Assembly: GCA_030537795.1 (NCBI GenBank)
Contig: JAUNVE010000002.1
Coordinates: 32,971 to 96,970 of the forward strand
Source: Actinomycetaceae bacterium
GTDB lineage: Bacteria; Actinomycetota; Actinomycetes; Actinomycetales; Actinomycetaceae
Direction of reading: 5' to 3'
DNA length: 64,000 nucleotides
Shown here: piece after piece, positions 26,957-35,450 of the stretch
How positions within the stretch are numbered: the stretch's first letter is position 1
Layout: each line of letters starts with the position of its first letter
Notes under the pieces: model-generated
Seen by the model: the letters and a program-made list of their open reading frames with translations, nothing else
Database searches by the model: none
Told to the model about the DNA's origin: nothing
Program-made: the position numbers and the translations under genes

Positions 26957-28639
26957 CTACTCCTTACTCTTGCGCGCACGTGCCTCACGACGGATGCGCT
27001 TGAGGTCGTGCATCATATCGTTTTCACGTCCAAAGAGATCGTGCAGGTACTTGTAGTGCGCATACAGTTCATCGTATTGCTTGGCCCTGTCTTCATTCGG
27101 CACATACGCATTCTTCACGCGTTTGCCCATCGCATTCGCCGCGTCAACGATATTGTCGTAGAGACCGGCGGCGCAAGCGGCGAAAATCGCCGAACCGAGT
27201 GCCGGTGCCTGAGTTGAAACAGCCGTCGATACCGGCAGTCGCGTAATATCCGAAATCAACTGCATGAGGAACTTATTCTTCGTCAGACCTCCGGCCGCCA
27301 CGAACTCGGTGATTTCCACCTCGTGTTCTTCAAAGTTCTCGATAATAACGCGCGCGCCAAATACCGTCGATTCGAGAATGGCACGGTACTGATCTTCGGG
27401 TTTGGTGGCAAGACTCTGACCGATAAGGAGTCCGGACAAGTTGGCATCCACCAAAATCGAACGATTACCGTTATGCCAGTCGAGCCCGATGAGTCCGTGT
27501 TCACCGACTTCTTGAGTAGCCGCTTTCTCTGTGAGAAGGTCATGAATACTCATGCCACGTTCTTTGGCCTCATCATGGTAGGCCGGTGGTACACAGTTGT
27601 TGACAAACCAGGCGTAGATATCTCCAACGGCGGTTTGTCCGCCCTCAAAGCCCCACAGACCGTCGACAATACCGCCGTCAACGATGCCGAATAAACCGGG
27701 AACAGCGCGGAATTCTGGGCCGGATACAACGTAGCACGCAGACGTCCCTAAAATCGCAGTGAGCTGACCGGCCTCCACGGCCTGCACCGCGGGGGCCGTC
27801 ACATGCGCATCGATATTGCCCGATGCGACAACCACATCGGCTGGCAAACCGGTGATCTGCTGACCGCGTTCGTTCAGTGTGCCCACCTTTTCACCCAGCG
27901 GAAGCACCGGTGCCGGCATTTTTTCCTTGAATACGCCGACGAAATCCGGGTTAAGTGCGCCTAGGAAATCCTCGGATGGGTATTGGCCGTCCTGGTACAT
28001 CCGCTTATAGCCGGAGTCGCCGGCAGCGTAGGTCAGGTTACCGGTGAGGATCCACGTCAACCAGTCGAGTGCGTTGACGATATGATCGGCTGCCTGATAT
28101 ACCTCGGGAGCTTCTTCTAAGGTCTCCAGTGCCTTCGGCATCAGCATTTCGGAGGAGAGCTCTCCACCATAGCGCTCAAGCCACGGTTCATTCCGTTCGC
28201 GCGCCAGCTGTACGATGCGCTCGGCCTGCTCTTCGGCTCCGTGGTGCTTCCACAGCTTGATGTAGGCATGCGGGTTATTCTTAAACTCATCCTTCTCGCA
28301 CAGTGGCACCCCATCCTTGTCGGTTACAAGCACGGATGCTGACGTCACGTCGATACCGAGCGCAACCACTTCATCAGGTTTCACACCCGCGGTTTCCAGC
28401 GCCTGGGGAATAATAAATTCGAGTACCTCAATGTAGTCAGCCGGTACCTGCAGGGCAAAGTCCGGTGGCAGATTTTGACCATCGCCAGCAACGAGTTGGG
28501 AATCCATAACGGCGTGGGGGTAATCCATCACCGCCGAACCAAGCTCTTCCCCGTCAGATGCCCGAATAACGACTGCGCGGCCCGAAAGCGTTCCGAGGTC
28601 TAAACCAATAATGTATGTGTTTTGAGCGTCCTTGCTCAT
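26957..28639 (-). CDS. araB: Ribulokinase, AraB-type FGGY kinase
   Basis: A 560-residue kinase matching AraB in length and motif order: IIGLDLGTLSGRAVVI at the N-terminus, a long insert with NPHAYIKLWKHH, catalytic Asp in SGNIDAHV, the glycine-rich ILGTSACYVV, and FVAAGGLTKNKFLMQLI near the ATP site. It should phosphorylate L- or D-ribulose or a related polyol. GAGG precedes the ATG at 28639 by about 7 bases. It is transcribed directly into the AraD-type gene, supporting ribulose 5-phosphate chemistry. Confidence 0.9.
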   Translation of the reverse strand: MSKDAQNTYIIGLDLGTLSGRAVVIRASDGEELGSAVMDYPHAVMDSQLVAGDGQNLPPDFALQVPADYIEVLEFIIPQALETAGVKPDEVVALGIDVTSASVLVTDKDGVPLCEKDEFKNNPHAYIKLWKHHGAEEQAERIVQLARERNEPWLERYGGELSSEMLMPKALETLEEAPEVYQAADHIVNALDWLTWILTGNLTYAAGDSGYKRMYQDGQYPSEDFLGALNPDFVGVFKEKMPAPVLPLGEKVGTLNERGQQITGLPADVVVASGNIDAHVTAPAVQAVEAGQLTAILGTSACYVVSGPEFRAVPGLFGIVDGGIVDGLWGFEGGQTAVGDIYAWFVNNCVPPAYHDEAKERGMSIHDLLTEKAATQEVGEHGLIGLDWHNGNRSILVDANLSGLLIGQSLATKPEDQYRAILESTVFGARVIIENFEEHEVEITEFVAAGGLTKNKFLMQLISDITRLPVSTAVSTQAPALGSAIFAACAAGLYDNIVDAANAMGKRVKNAYVPNEDRAKQYDELYAHYKYLHDLFGRENDMMHDLKRIRREARARKSKE

Positions 28640-28668
28640 CTTTTCCTCTTTCGTAAAGTTAGATATCC

Positions 28669-28700
28669 AAAGGTGTGGTCGCCGAAGCGACCACACCTTT
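28669..28700 (-). terminator. Intercistronic hairpin between the AraM-type and AraB-type genes
   Basis: A perfect 14-bp stem (28669-28682 with 28687-28700) closed by a TTCG tetraloop on the minus strand, starting 4 bases after the upstream stop codon. The T-run is short, so it may be a partial terminator or an mRNA-end protector that lowers expression of araB-araD relative to the genes before it. Confidence 0.65.
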
Positions 28701-28704
28701 ATCG

Positions 28705-30075
28705 CTATTCGCTAGGGTTGCGATGCTGCCCCCAGAAGCCTTCGTCACTAAAGAGCTTGTCCACAATGTTTTCAAGCTCATTAACATCAATGAGGAGATC
28801 CAAGATGGTGTAGCGACTACGGATCTGCTGTGCCTTAAAGTGGGTTTCCTTAAAGCGATCCCAGTCAATCTCAATCATCTCTGGATGATATGGGGCTCCG
28901 GCTTGACGCAGCATATCCATGATTTCCTGCGGTGAAGCTAGCTGTTGAGTGCAACGCTCCTTAATGCGCGGCCACGCTTGCTGGATCTTCTCCAAGCGCG
29001 CCCGCAGATCATCGCCCTCGAGATGCTTATTGAGCGTATGTTTGACTGCATCCGTCGCGATTCTCTCGGTTTGCATACTGCGCACGCGTTTTTCAACTTC
29101 TTCAGCGGAGGGCGTTTGCGCCACAATGCGATCAATGTCGAGATCAGTGAGGTCGAGTTTCAGCACCTCTTCCCAGATCGCACATGAGGCGATGGTGCCG
29201 ATACCCACCTTGAAACCATGTGACAGCGGCGGTTCCCAATCGAGACCGTGCCCCTCCATTTCCCAGGTGTGAGAAAACTGATGACCTGCTCCAGAAGCTG
29301 GGCGAGAGGACTTAGCAGCCTGCATTGCAAGACCGCTCATGATATTGCCTTCGGTCAGCTTCGCAATGGCTGCCGGGTCACCTGCCGCCACCGCCTGCGG
29401 ATCGGCCAAAGTATCACGGAGCGGTCCTTGTACGAGTTTCCATACGTAGTCGTCGATCGGTTCAATGCCGAGCTCATCGGCCAGAATCCAATCCGCTCCG
29501 GCGGGGATCTTCTCAATGAGGTCACCGTAGCCGGTGGCGGTCAGACGCTGGGGTGCGTGTGCGATGACGTCCTCATCGGCTACCAGTGCAGCCGGTGCGG
29601 GACAGTCGTGAGTGATCTTAAAACCATCTTCCGCAATAGATGCGCCAAATGAGGCGTAGCCATCGACTGACGCCGCGGTGCACACATTCATATATTCACG
29701 TTCAAGCTCACCGGAAGCGAGTTTCGCAATGTCGTTCAAGGTTCCAGAAGCGATTGAGCACACGACCGTCTCATCACCGAGGGGCTTAATATGGTCGCGG
29801 AGAATCTCCACGTTCTCGTAGCCGCCGTATAGAGTCGGCGTGCCGGGGAAAACATAGGGGTCGGTGGCGAACTCGACACCCGCATTCTTCAAAGACTGCA
29901 CAACCTCGTCTCCACAGGCTGCAAAAGTATTGCCATCGGCAACGACAATGACTTTTTTACCGGGGAAACACGAGGCGAAGATTTCTCCCGTTTTCTCCAC
30001 TACGTTTGGCCCGAACGCGATTTCACGGGTTTGATCGGCTGTTTTCAGTGCCGTTTCAATCAATGTGCTTGTCAT
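28705..30075 (-). CDS. sn-Glycerol-1-phosphate dehydrogenase, AraM-type
   Basis: A 456-residue member of the iron-alcohol-dehydrogenase-like family that reduces dihydroxyacetone phosphate to glycerol 1-phosphate, or oxidises a related polyol phosphate. The dinucleotide region includes SIASGTLNDIAKLAS (108-121). Expected metal ligands are Asp185 (TGYGDLIEK), His265 (SGAGHQFSH) and His286 (PPLSHGFKVG). The same family lies in the Bacillus subtilis ara operon as AraM. It is 15 bases downstream of the third FGGY kinase, so the two are co-transcribed. Confidence 0.9.
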   Translation of the reverse strand: MTSTLIETALKTADQTREIAFGPNVVEKTGEIFASCFPGKKVIVVADGNTFAACGDEVVQSLKNAGVEFATDPYVFPGTPTLYGGYENVEILRDHIKPLGDETVVCSIASGTLNDIAKLASGELEREYMNVCTAASVDGYASFGASIAEDGFKITHDCPAPAALVADEDVIAHAPQRLTATGYGDLIEKIPAGADWILADELGIEPIDDYVWKLVQGPLRDTLADPQAVAAGDPAAIAKLTEGNIMSGLAMQAAKSSRPASGAGHQFSHTWEMEGHGLDWEPPLSHGFKVGIGTIASCAIWEEVLKLDLTDLDIDRIVAQTPSAEEVEKRVRSMQTERIATDAVKHTLNKHLEGDDLRARLEKIQQAWPRIKERCTQQLASPQEIMDMLRQAGAPYHPEMIEIDWDRFKETHFKAQQIRSRYTILDLLIDVNELENIVDKLFSDEGFWGQHRNPSE

Positions 30076-30090
30076 GTTGTCCTCCCCAAC

Positions 30091-31653
30091 CTAGTCCAAA
30101 TGATCCACAGTCTTATGCGTCAGTTCTTGCATTTGTGGATATGCGTCCATGTACTGCTGGACGTAGAACTTGTATTCTTCGTGTGTTTCCATATTTGGTT
30201 CAATCACGTCAGCTTCATGCACCATGTTACGGGCGGCGTCTGCCAGAGACGGGTACAGCCCCGCGCCAACGGCGGCGAGCATACACGAGCCGAGTACAAC
30301 CGCGTCGCCTACTTCCGTCAGCGTAATCGGCAGGCCGGTGACATCAGCGTGCATCTGCATCCACATCTTCGACTTCGTGGCACCACCGCAAGCCACCAGT
30401 TTCTCCGGTTCAAAGCCACGTTCCTTCATAACGGAGAGGGTGTGCGCGGTATCGTACGCAACCGATTCGAGAATGGCGTGGTACATGTGCTCGGGCGTAT
30501 GCGCAAGCGACAGGCCCCAAATCATTCCGCGAGCCTTTGAGTCCGTGTACGGGGTGCGGTTGCCCTGGAAGTACTCGTTGACGATGAGGCCGTCCGAGCC
30601 GGGCGGAATATCAGCGCAGGCGCGATCAAGCATTTCGTATGCATTAAGGCCAAGTCGATCCGTGGCCGATACGATATCGCGACGGAAACCATCCTTAAAC
30701 CACTTGAGAACTGAACCGGAGGAAACAATACCGCCCTCAACCGTGTACTGCCCGGGAACAACCGCGTCCGTGTAGGAGCCAAAGAAGCCAGCTCCGTGAA
30801 TAGCCTTAGCCGATTGTCCGGTGATGACCTGTGATGAGCCGGTAATGATTGCGATGGAGCCAGGGTCGACCACACCGAGACCAATTTGCCCGTGCCAGGC
30901 GTCGCCTCCGCCTTGTGCGACGGGGATGCCGGGGTTAAGGCCTAGCTCTTTTGCGACCACCGCGGATAGTCCGCCCACCGGTTGGCCCAGTGGCACGACT
31001 TTTTCCGGGAGTTTGTCGAATACGTCACCACATCCGATATGCTCGTAAAATTCGACCGGCCAGCCCCCGTGATCATTATTGTGGTAGGCGCGAATAGCGG
31101 CCGTGTTTTGGTTGAAGGTCCATTCACCAGTCAGCTTATAGGTCAGCCAATCAGGGGCATCGACTATCCGGTATGCCTCCTTATAGATATCGGGTTCATT
31201 TTCCTTAATCCACGCGGCTTTGAATGGGAACCATTCGGCGGTAGCTCCCATGGTTCCTCCACCGTTATAGAGTCGCGCCCAGTGATCAATGGTTTCGGCG
31301 CGAGCCGCCTGTTCGGTGGCACGTACGTCCATCCACATAATTGCGGGGCGTAGCGCTTCGCCCTCTTCATTCATTGCCACCACGGTCATAGTTGTCGCAT
31401 CATATGAAATTCCTGCGATATGGCGGGCGGGAATCCCGGTTTGGTTGAGGACGCGGTAGACGGATGCTTTAAGCGCCTCCCACCAATCCTCCGGTGACTG
31501 TTCTGCTTGGCCGGGGCGTGGGTGCGTGGTCTTATACGGGGTAGCGGCAAAGCCAATCGGCTGTCCCTTGAGGTCGAAAATTGCTGCCCGGCACGACTCT
31601 GTGCCGTAGTCGATACCTAGCAAATAGGGAGGTTCAAATCCTGGCGAAACCAT
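30091..31653 (-). CDS. FGGY-family carbohydrate kinase
   Basis: A 520-residue sugar or polyol kinase, distinct from the other two in the locus. Motifs: LLGIDYGTESCRAAIFDL (11-28), ISYDATTMTVVAM, catalytic Asp in QGGGDAWHGQIGLG, ITGSSQVITG and VACGGATKSKMWMQMHADV. It lacks the long AraB insert. Substrate not determinable by eye; ribulose, xylulose, erythritol-type and other FGGY members share these motifs. An AAAGGAAA site precedes the ATG. It is downstream of the HAD phosphatase and upstream of the AraM-type gene. Confidence 0.88.
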   Translation of the reverse strand: MVSPGFEPPYLLGIDYGTESCRAAIFDLKGQPIGFAATPYKTTHPRPGQAEQSPEDWWEALKASVYRVLNQTGIPARHIAGISYDATTMTVVAMNEEGEALRPAIMWMDVRATEQAARAETIDHWARLYNGGGTMGATAEWFPFKAAWIKENEPDIYKEAYRIVDAPDWLTYKLTGEWTFNQNTAAIRAYHNNDHGGWPVEFYEHIGCGDVFDKLPEKVVPLGQPVGGLSAVVAKELGLNPGIPVAQGGGDAWHGQIGLGVVDPGSIAIITGSSQVITGQSAKAIHGAGFFGSYTDAVVPGQYTVEGGIVSSGSVLKWFKDGFRRDIVSATDRLGLNAYEMLDRACADIPPGSDGLIVNEYFQGNRTPYTDSKARGMIWGLSLAHTPEHMYHAILESVAYDTAHTLSVMKERGFEPEKLVACGGATKSKMWMQMHADVTGLPITLTEVGDAVVLGSCMLAAVGAGLYPSLADAARNMVHEADVIEPNMETHEEYKFYVQQYMDAYPQMQELTHKTVDHLD

Positions 31654-31700
31654 TGGAGTTTCCTTTCACGTCATTGTTGTCAGGGTGGAAGAGTTTGGCT

Positions 31701-32564
31701 TTATTCATCAGTTTCAGACCATCCGAGGCTTTCCCATTCACTGGCGGGAATGAGCCGATCGAGACGGTCAAGGATGAAGTCTGGTTGATCTTTTGCATCC
31801 AGCGCAAGAGCTTCTTCAAGAGTGGAGTCCCCGGTCAGCGGCATAGCTGACACCATGGAGGTGCGCACCGCCATTTGAATATCTGTGCCCAGACGGTCCC
31901 CCACCATCATGCATCGTGCGGGGTCTACGTCGAGCCCCGCAATGGCGGCTTCCAACATCGCCGGATTGGGTTTGCCAATAACCATTTCGCACTGTGTCTG
32001 CGTGCAGGCTTCGATGGCTGCGATAATCGATGCGCAGTCGGGTTCGCCTCGGCCTCCCGGGAATGGACAGTAGCGGTCCGGGTTGGTCGCCACCAGTTTT
32101 GCGCGCTTGTGAAACCAAATGGCGTCAAAAGCAATCTGCAGTTTTTCGTAGGTGAATGTCCGATCATAAGAGGCGACGACAATGTCGATTTCCTCCGGAT
32201 TATCACTCATCCGCAGCCCCGCCTGCGCGAAAGCATTAATCAGCGGTTGTTCGGCGATGGGAAAAATCACCGCATCGGGGTGGTGAGTTTTCAACCAGTT
32301 CGTCATGGTAACAACGGTATTCGCAATGTCGCTGATATCGGTTGGAAGCCCAAGTTTTGCCAGCTTCTCAACGTACAGTTGCGGATCCTTTGTGGGATTA
32401 TTCGACAAATATCGCACCGGGAGGTTGCGGCGGCGTAACTCTTCTATCAAGCGTTTAACACCGGGCAGTAGTTGGTCTCCCAAATAAATGGTGCCATCCA
32501 TATCGAAGATATAGGCGTCGTAAAACTCGGTAGGAAAACTGAGGTGATCGTCGGTTCCGCTCAC
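31701..32564 (-). CDS. HAD-IIA sugar phosphatase, NagD/AraL-type
   Basis: A 287-residue haloacid-dehalogenase hydrolase that should dephosphorylate small sugar or polyol phosphates. Nucleophile and acid Asp21 and Asp23 (FDMDGTIYL), SNNPTKD as motif II, the conserved Lys in VIGKPNP and motif III GDRLGTD. The long C2 cap between motifs II and III is the IIA type seen in NagD and AraL. In B. subtilis AraL accompanies AraM and is thought to relieve sugar-phosphate stress; the same pairing occurs here. Confidence 0.88.
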   Translation of the reverse strand: MSGTDDHLSFPTEFYDAYIFDMDGTIYLGDQLLPGVKRLIEELRRRNLPVRYLSNNPTKDPQLYVEKLAKLGLPTDISDIANTVVTMTNWLKTHHPDAVIFPIAEQPLINAFAQAGLRMSDNPEEIDIVVASYDRTFTYEKLQIAFDAIWFHKRAKLVATNPDRYCPFPGGRGEPDCASIIAAIEACTQTQCEMVIGKPNPAMLEAAIAGLDVDPARCMMVGDRLGTDIQMAVRTSMVSAMPLTGDSTLEEALALDAKDQPDFILDRLDRLIPASEWESLGWSETDE

Positions 32565-32617
32565 GGCTGGCCCTCCACGGCTCTTTGAAGTTGATCTAGT
32601 TGGTGCGTATAAAAGAC

Positions 32618-32660
32618 GGTGGGCGTCGGGCTCCTATACGGGAGTGTCCCGACGCCCACC
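32618..32660 (-). terminator. Terminator after the orphan permease gene
   Basis: GGTGGGCGTCGGG (32618-32630) pairs with CCCGACGCCCACC (32648-32660), with a small inner CTCC/GGAG stem. On the minus strand the stem is followed by CTTTTAT. It lies 14 bases after the permease stop codon, so rpiB-permease and the downstream HAD-kinase-dehydrogenase genes are at least partly separate transcripts. Confidence 0.85.
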
Positions 32661-32673
32661 GGTGAGAGATGAA

Positions 32674-33654
32674 CTATGCGCCGATCATGGATCCCATGAC
32701 CAGGCATACAGTGGTCATTGGCCAAATGGCCGCAGCCGGGGGATCAATATGGCTATCGCCCGATGCGTACATGAGTCGCTGCATGATTTCAGCGACGAAG
32801 GCGGATAGGGCGCCAAAGATTGAGCCCACGATAAGCGAAAGCAGTCCGTTTCCTGTGGCCTGCATGACGGTCACGGCGGCAAGTCCCGCAATGATGGTCA
32901 TGTGGTGGGTAACCGGAATCTTGACTCCGATAGCAATCAGGAAAATGGTCACTGCCGAAATCGCGAAGGGCAGAACCTTCGCATTAGCAATCACCACGTC
33001 GAGGATCCCCTGATCATTCATGCCGGCGGCAACCTCAACGATCTTCAGTGATGCACCCGCGGCAAACAGGCCCGAAAGCAGACCGATGGTGATGTACTGA
33101 GCGGGCTTTTCCTGCCAGTCAAGCCAGCGCGTGGTTCCCTTGAGTTCGCTGGTCCATGCAAATGGTCCTGTCTTACCGAATACGATTCGGGCAATAATAC
33201 CGCTGGTCAGAACCGTCAGTGCAACCGTGTCGGTGTTGGAGCCGAACCAGGGAATAAGCGCGTACAGACCATTAATGACGTAGCCGAGGACACCGAAACC
33301 GGCACCCACCAGAAGAACGTCGGGGCGTCCTAGTCCGGCCAGCGCGGTGTTAATGTCCTTACCTCCGCCGGTGTCATCTAGTAAGCCGTGTTTACTTCCG
33401 GCGTAAGCTGCGCCTGCTGCCGCTCCGGCAAAGGTAATATGCGGGCCGAATACGGGCCCGAAAGCCAAGTATGTAAACCCTATGTCAGAACCCGTTGACA
33501 GCGCGATTCCGAAACTCAATAGAATGAGGATTCCGGTGAAACCGAAAGAGAAGTTACCACCGATCGCGGCGCCGAAGAAGCCGCCACCTGCTGCGGCAAT
33601 AAGCCAGAACAAATCGAAGTTCTGAAGAAATACCAAACTCGCATCTGGAGTCAT
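32674..33654 (-). CDS. Multi-spanning membrane protein, candidate sugar/polyol transporter
   Basis: A 326-residue protein with roughly nine or ten predicted membrane spans and Gly/Ala-rich helices (AAAGGGFFGAAIGGNFSFG near the N-terminus, FAGAAAGAAYAGSK in the middle). I do not recognise the family: no ABC, MFS, PTS or sodium-symporter motif is visible. A cytosolic-looking loop holds DTGGGKDINTALAG, and a histidine pair occurs in PVTHHMTII. AGGTGG precedes the ATG at 33654 by about 6 bases. It lies between the RpiB-type isomerase and the phosphatase-kinase genes, and no other transporter is in the locus, so it is the natural candidate for substrate uptake (inference). Confidence 0.7.
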   Translation of the reverse strand: MTPDASLVFLQNFDLFWLIAAAGGGFFGAAIGGNFSFGFTGILILLSFGIALSTGSDIGFTYLAFGPVFGPHITFAGAAAGAAYAGSKHGLLDDTGGGKDINTALAGLGRPDVLLVGAGFGVLGYVINGLYALIPWFGSNTDTVALTVLTSGIIARIVFGKTGPFAWTSELKGTTRWLDWQEKPAQYITIGLLSGLFAAGASLKIVEVAAGMNDQGILDVVIANAKVLPFAISAVTIFLIAIGVKIPVTHHMTIIAGLAAVTVMQATGNGLLSLIVGSIFGALSAFVAEIMQRLMYASGDSHIDPPAAAIWPMTTVCLVMGSMIGA

Positions 33655-33830
33655 ATGTCCACCTTTAGACGTGTGATAGCCGAGGCTATCGGATTTATGG
33701 GAATGCGCGGTTAATACCGCTGTTGTCTTCATTCACGGGATGTGAACAAGAGCTATGAAAGACACTACTGAAGTTTCCTTATGCTCCACGATTGCCGCTC
33801 CGTAGCGACTCGTGTTTGCATCGATTTCAG

Positions 33831-34325
33831 CTAGCAGCATCCTCCTATCCCCTCGGCCTCCTGATCGGTTGCGCCCCGGTCATATGACTCGAGAGCAGCC
33901 ACCTTTGGCGCCGAATGAGATGACGGATCGAATTCGTAGCCGAGCCACTCTTTAGCAAGTCGGCGTGCTAGTTCAATCCCGATCACGCGTTGCCCGAAGG
34001 TGAGTACCTGAGCATTATTGGAAAGAACGAGACGTTCCACTGAGAAAGAGTCGTGTGCTGTCGATGCTCGGATACCAGGAACCTTATTAGCCGCCATCGC
34101 GACTCCCATTCCAGTTCCGCACACAAATAGCCCACGATCAGCCTTACCATCTGCGATCATCCGCGCGGCGTTGACGGCGACATGCGGATAATCGATGTCT
34201 TCGTCTTTCTTTACTCCAGCGTCAATGACTTCATCAACGCGGTCGTCCGCCTCAAGATCCTTCTTGAGAATTTCCTTGTAGTCATATCCTGCGATGTCGG
34301 CAGCGACAACAATTCTGAGACCCAT
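33831..34325 (-). CDS. RpiB/LacAB-family sugar-phosphate isomerase
   Basis: A 164-residue aldose-ketose phosphate isomerase. The family motif CGTGMG has Cys69, and the substrate-closing block [22 protein letters not shown] begins at 90. The usual N-terminal Asp-His pair (SDHAG) reads Asp10-Ile11 (AADIAG), so a phosphate- or ring-opening-site histidine is missing. That argues against an ordinary ribose-5-phosphate isomerase and towards a specialised tetrose- or pentulose-phosphate isomerase. The C-terminus ends in GIGGCC. An AAGGAAGGG site precedes the start. Confidence 0.85.
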   Translation of the reverse strand: MGLRIVVAADIAGYDYKEILKKDLEADDRVDEVIDAGVKKDEDIDYPHVAVNAARMIADGKADRGLFVCGTGMGVAMAANKVPGIRASTAHDSFSVERLVLSNNAQVLTFGQRVIGIELARRLAKEWLGYEFDPSSHSAPKVAALESYDRGATDQEAEGIGGCC

Positions 34326-34353
34326 GTATTTCCCTTCCTTGGGTACCTGGTTG

Positions 34354-34371
34354 GAGTGTGATCAGGCACTC
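34354..34371. promoter_or_regulatory. Inverted repeat in the rpiB-type gene leader
   Basis: GAGTG (34354-34358) and CACTC (34367-34371) flank an 8-base spacer that contains TGATCA, about 30 bases before the isomerase start. It could bind a regulator or fold in the leader RNA. Confidence 0.3.
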
Positions 34372-34472
34372 TAAAAATATCAGATCTTCCGATAATTTCA
34401 ACAGGCATCTTGTGATTTAGCGAAGTTCACCTTTCTGTACGTGATCTACATCATTATTGTGGCAAACTATTT

Positions 34473-34486
34473 CGAAAACGTTTGCT
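34473..34486. promoter_or_regulatory. LacI/CcpA-type operator (cre-like)
   Basis: CGAAAACGTTTGCT matches the cre consensus TGWAARCGYTWNCW at 13 of 14 positions and has the central CG of LacI-family operators. It lies in the 288-base gap between the second DeoR gene and the isomerase gene, at a promoter-like distance from the latter. No LacI-family gene is in the window. The rest of this gap holds no gene. Confidence 0.5.
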
Positions 34487-34613
34487 TATGGGACAACTAG
34501 CACAAAGGTGCAGGCGAAAATAATCGCTGAGTGAATATGTACTGAGACTTAAGTACGAGGTTTGGCAGCCGCCCCCACTGTTTTCGATCATGCGGACGGG
34601 CATTCGTAAGCAA

Positions 34614-35417
34614 CTACACCTGTGCCACGACTACGTCGAGATCGTGTTCTTTCAGCGAATCAATGTACTGCTGATCTGTTTCGCTATCAACGATGACGGT
34701 ATCGACATCGTCTAAGGTTCCAAATGCATAGAGGGCACGGCGTTTGAACTTCGTATGATCAAGTAGCAAGATCGTATGCTCAGCGGCTTTTAACATCTTA
34801 TTCTTCACCGCCGCCACGTCGGCATACGGATGGTACACCGTAGAATCATGCACTCCCGAGGCCGATATCAGACACATATCGGCACGAAGGTTATCCAAGT
34901 TGGAAATAGTCACCGGCCCCATGGTCGCTTCTGCCCAGGCCTGATACTCGCCCCCGAGCATCATCAGCGTATGTTTAGAGTTTCCCTGCAACTCCGATGC
35001 CACCAGTAGTGAATTGGTCACCACCGATAGCGGTGACATATCCATATCAACTAATTCTCGCAGAACCCATATTGCTGACGTGGAATCATCAATGAGCACA
35101 GAAGACCCGGGGGGAACCAGTGCGGCGGCTACCAGCGCCATCGCCTTTTTCTCACCGGCCTCCTGCGTAATGCGGTACCGCGCCGTAGCCTCGTGTAGTC
35201 CGGTGGCTGCGGCAACCACTTTTCCCCGATTTCGGTAAAGCACTCCGGCACGTTCCAATACCGCAATATCACGGTATACCGTCATAGGCGATACGCCAGA
35301 CTGTTCACTCAATTCATCAATAGACACCGCGCCGCGTCGCAGGACCGTAGAAGCAATCTGGCGGCGGCGTTTAACTTGATCCGGGGTCTGCTTTTGTAGG
35401 GACTGATTATCGCTCAT
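34614..35417 (-). CDS. DeoR-family transcriptional regulator (second paralogue)
   Basis: A 267-residue regulator with the N-terminal HTH SIDELSEQSGVSPMTVYRDI (about 32-51) and the C-terminal effector domain (MMLGGEYQAWAEATMG, ADMCLISASGV, ILLLDHTKFKRRAL). It is clearly related to the regulator at 21942-22736, and both carry a divergent effector domain in which GGEY-AWA replaces the common GG-x-R motif. It sits upstream of the isomerase-permease genes in the same direction, so it probably controls the larger half of the pentose/polyol locus. Confidence 0.9.
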   Translation of the reverse strand: MSDNQSLQKQTPDQVKRRRQIASTVLRRGAVSIDELSEQSGVSPMTVYRDIAVLERAGVLYRNRGKVVAAATGLHEATARYRITQEAGEKKAMALVAAALVPPGSSVLIDDSTSAIWVLRELVDMDMSPLSVVTNSLLVASELQGNSKHTLMMLGGEYQAWAEATMGPVTISNLDNLRADMCLISASGVHDSTVYHPYADVAAVKNKMLKAAEHTILLLDHTKFKRRALYAFGTLDDVDTVIVDSETDQQYIDSLKEHDLDVVVAQV

Positions 35418-35450
35418 TTCACCACTATTGTCTCAAAGAAACTGCGGTAT

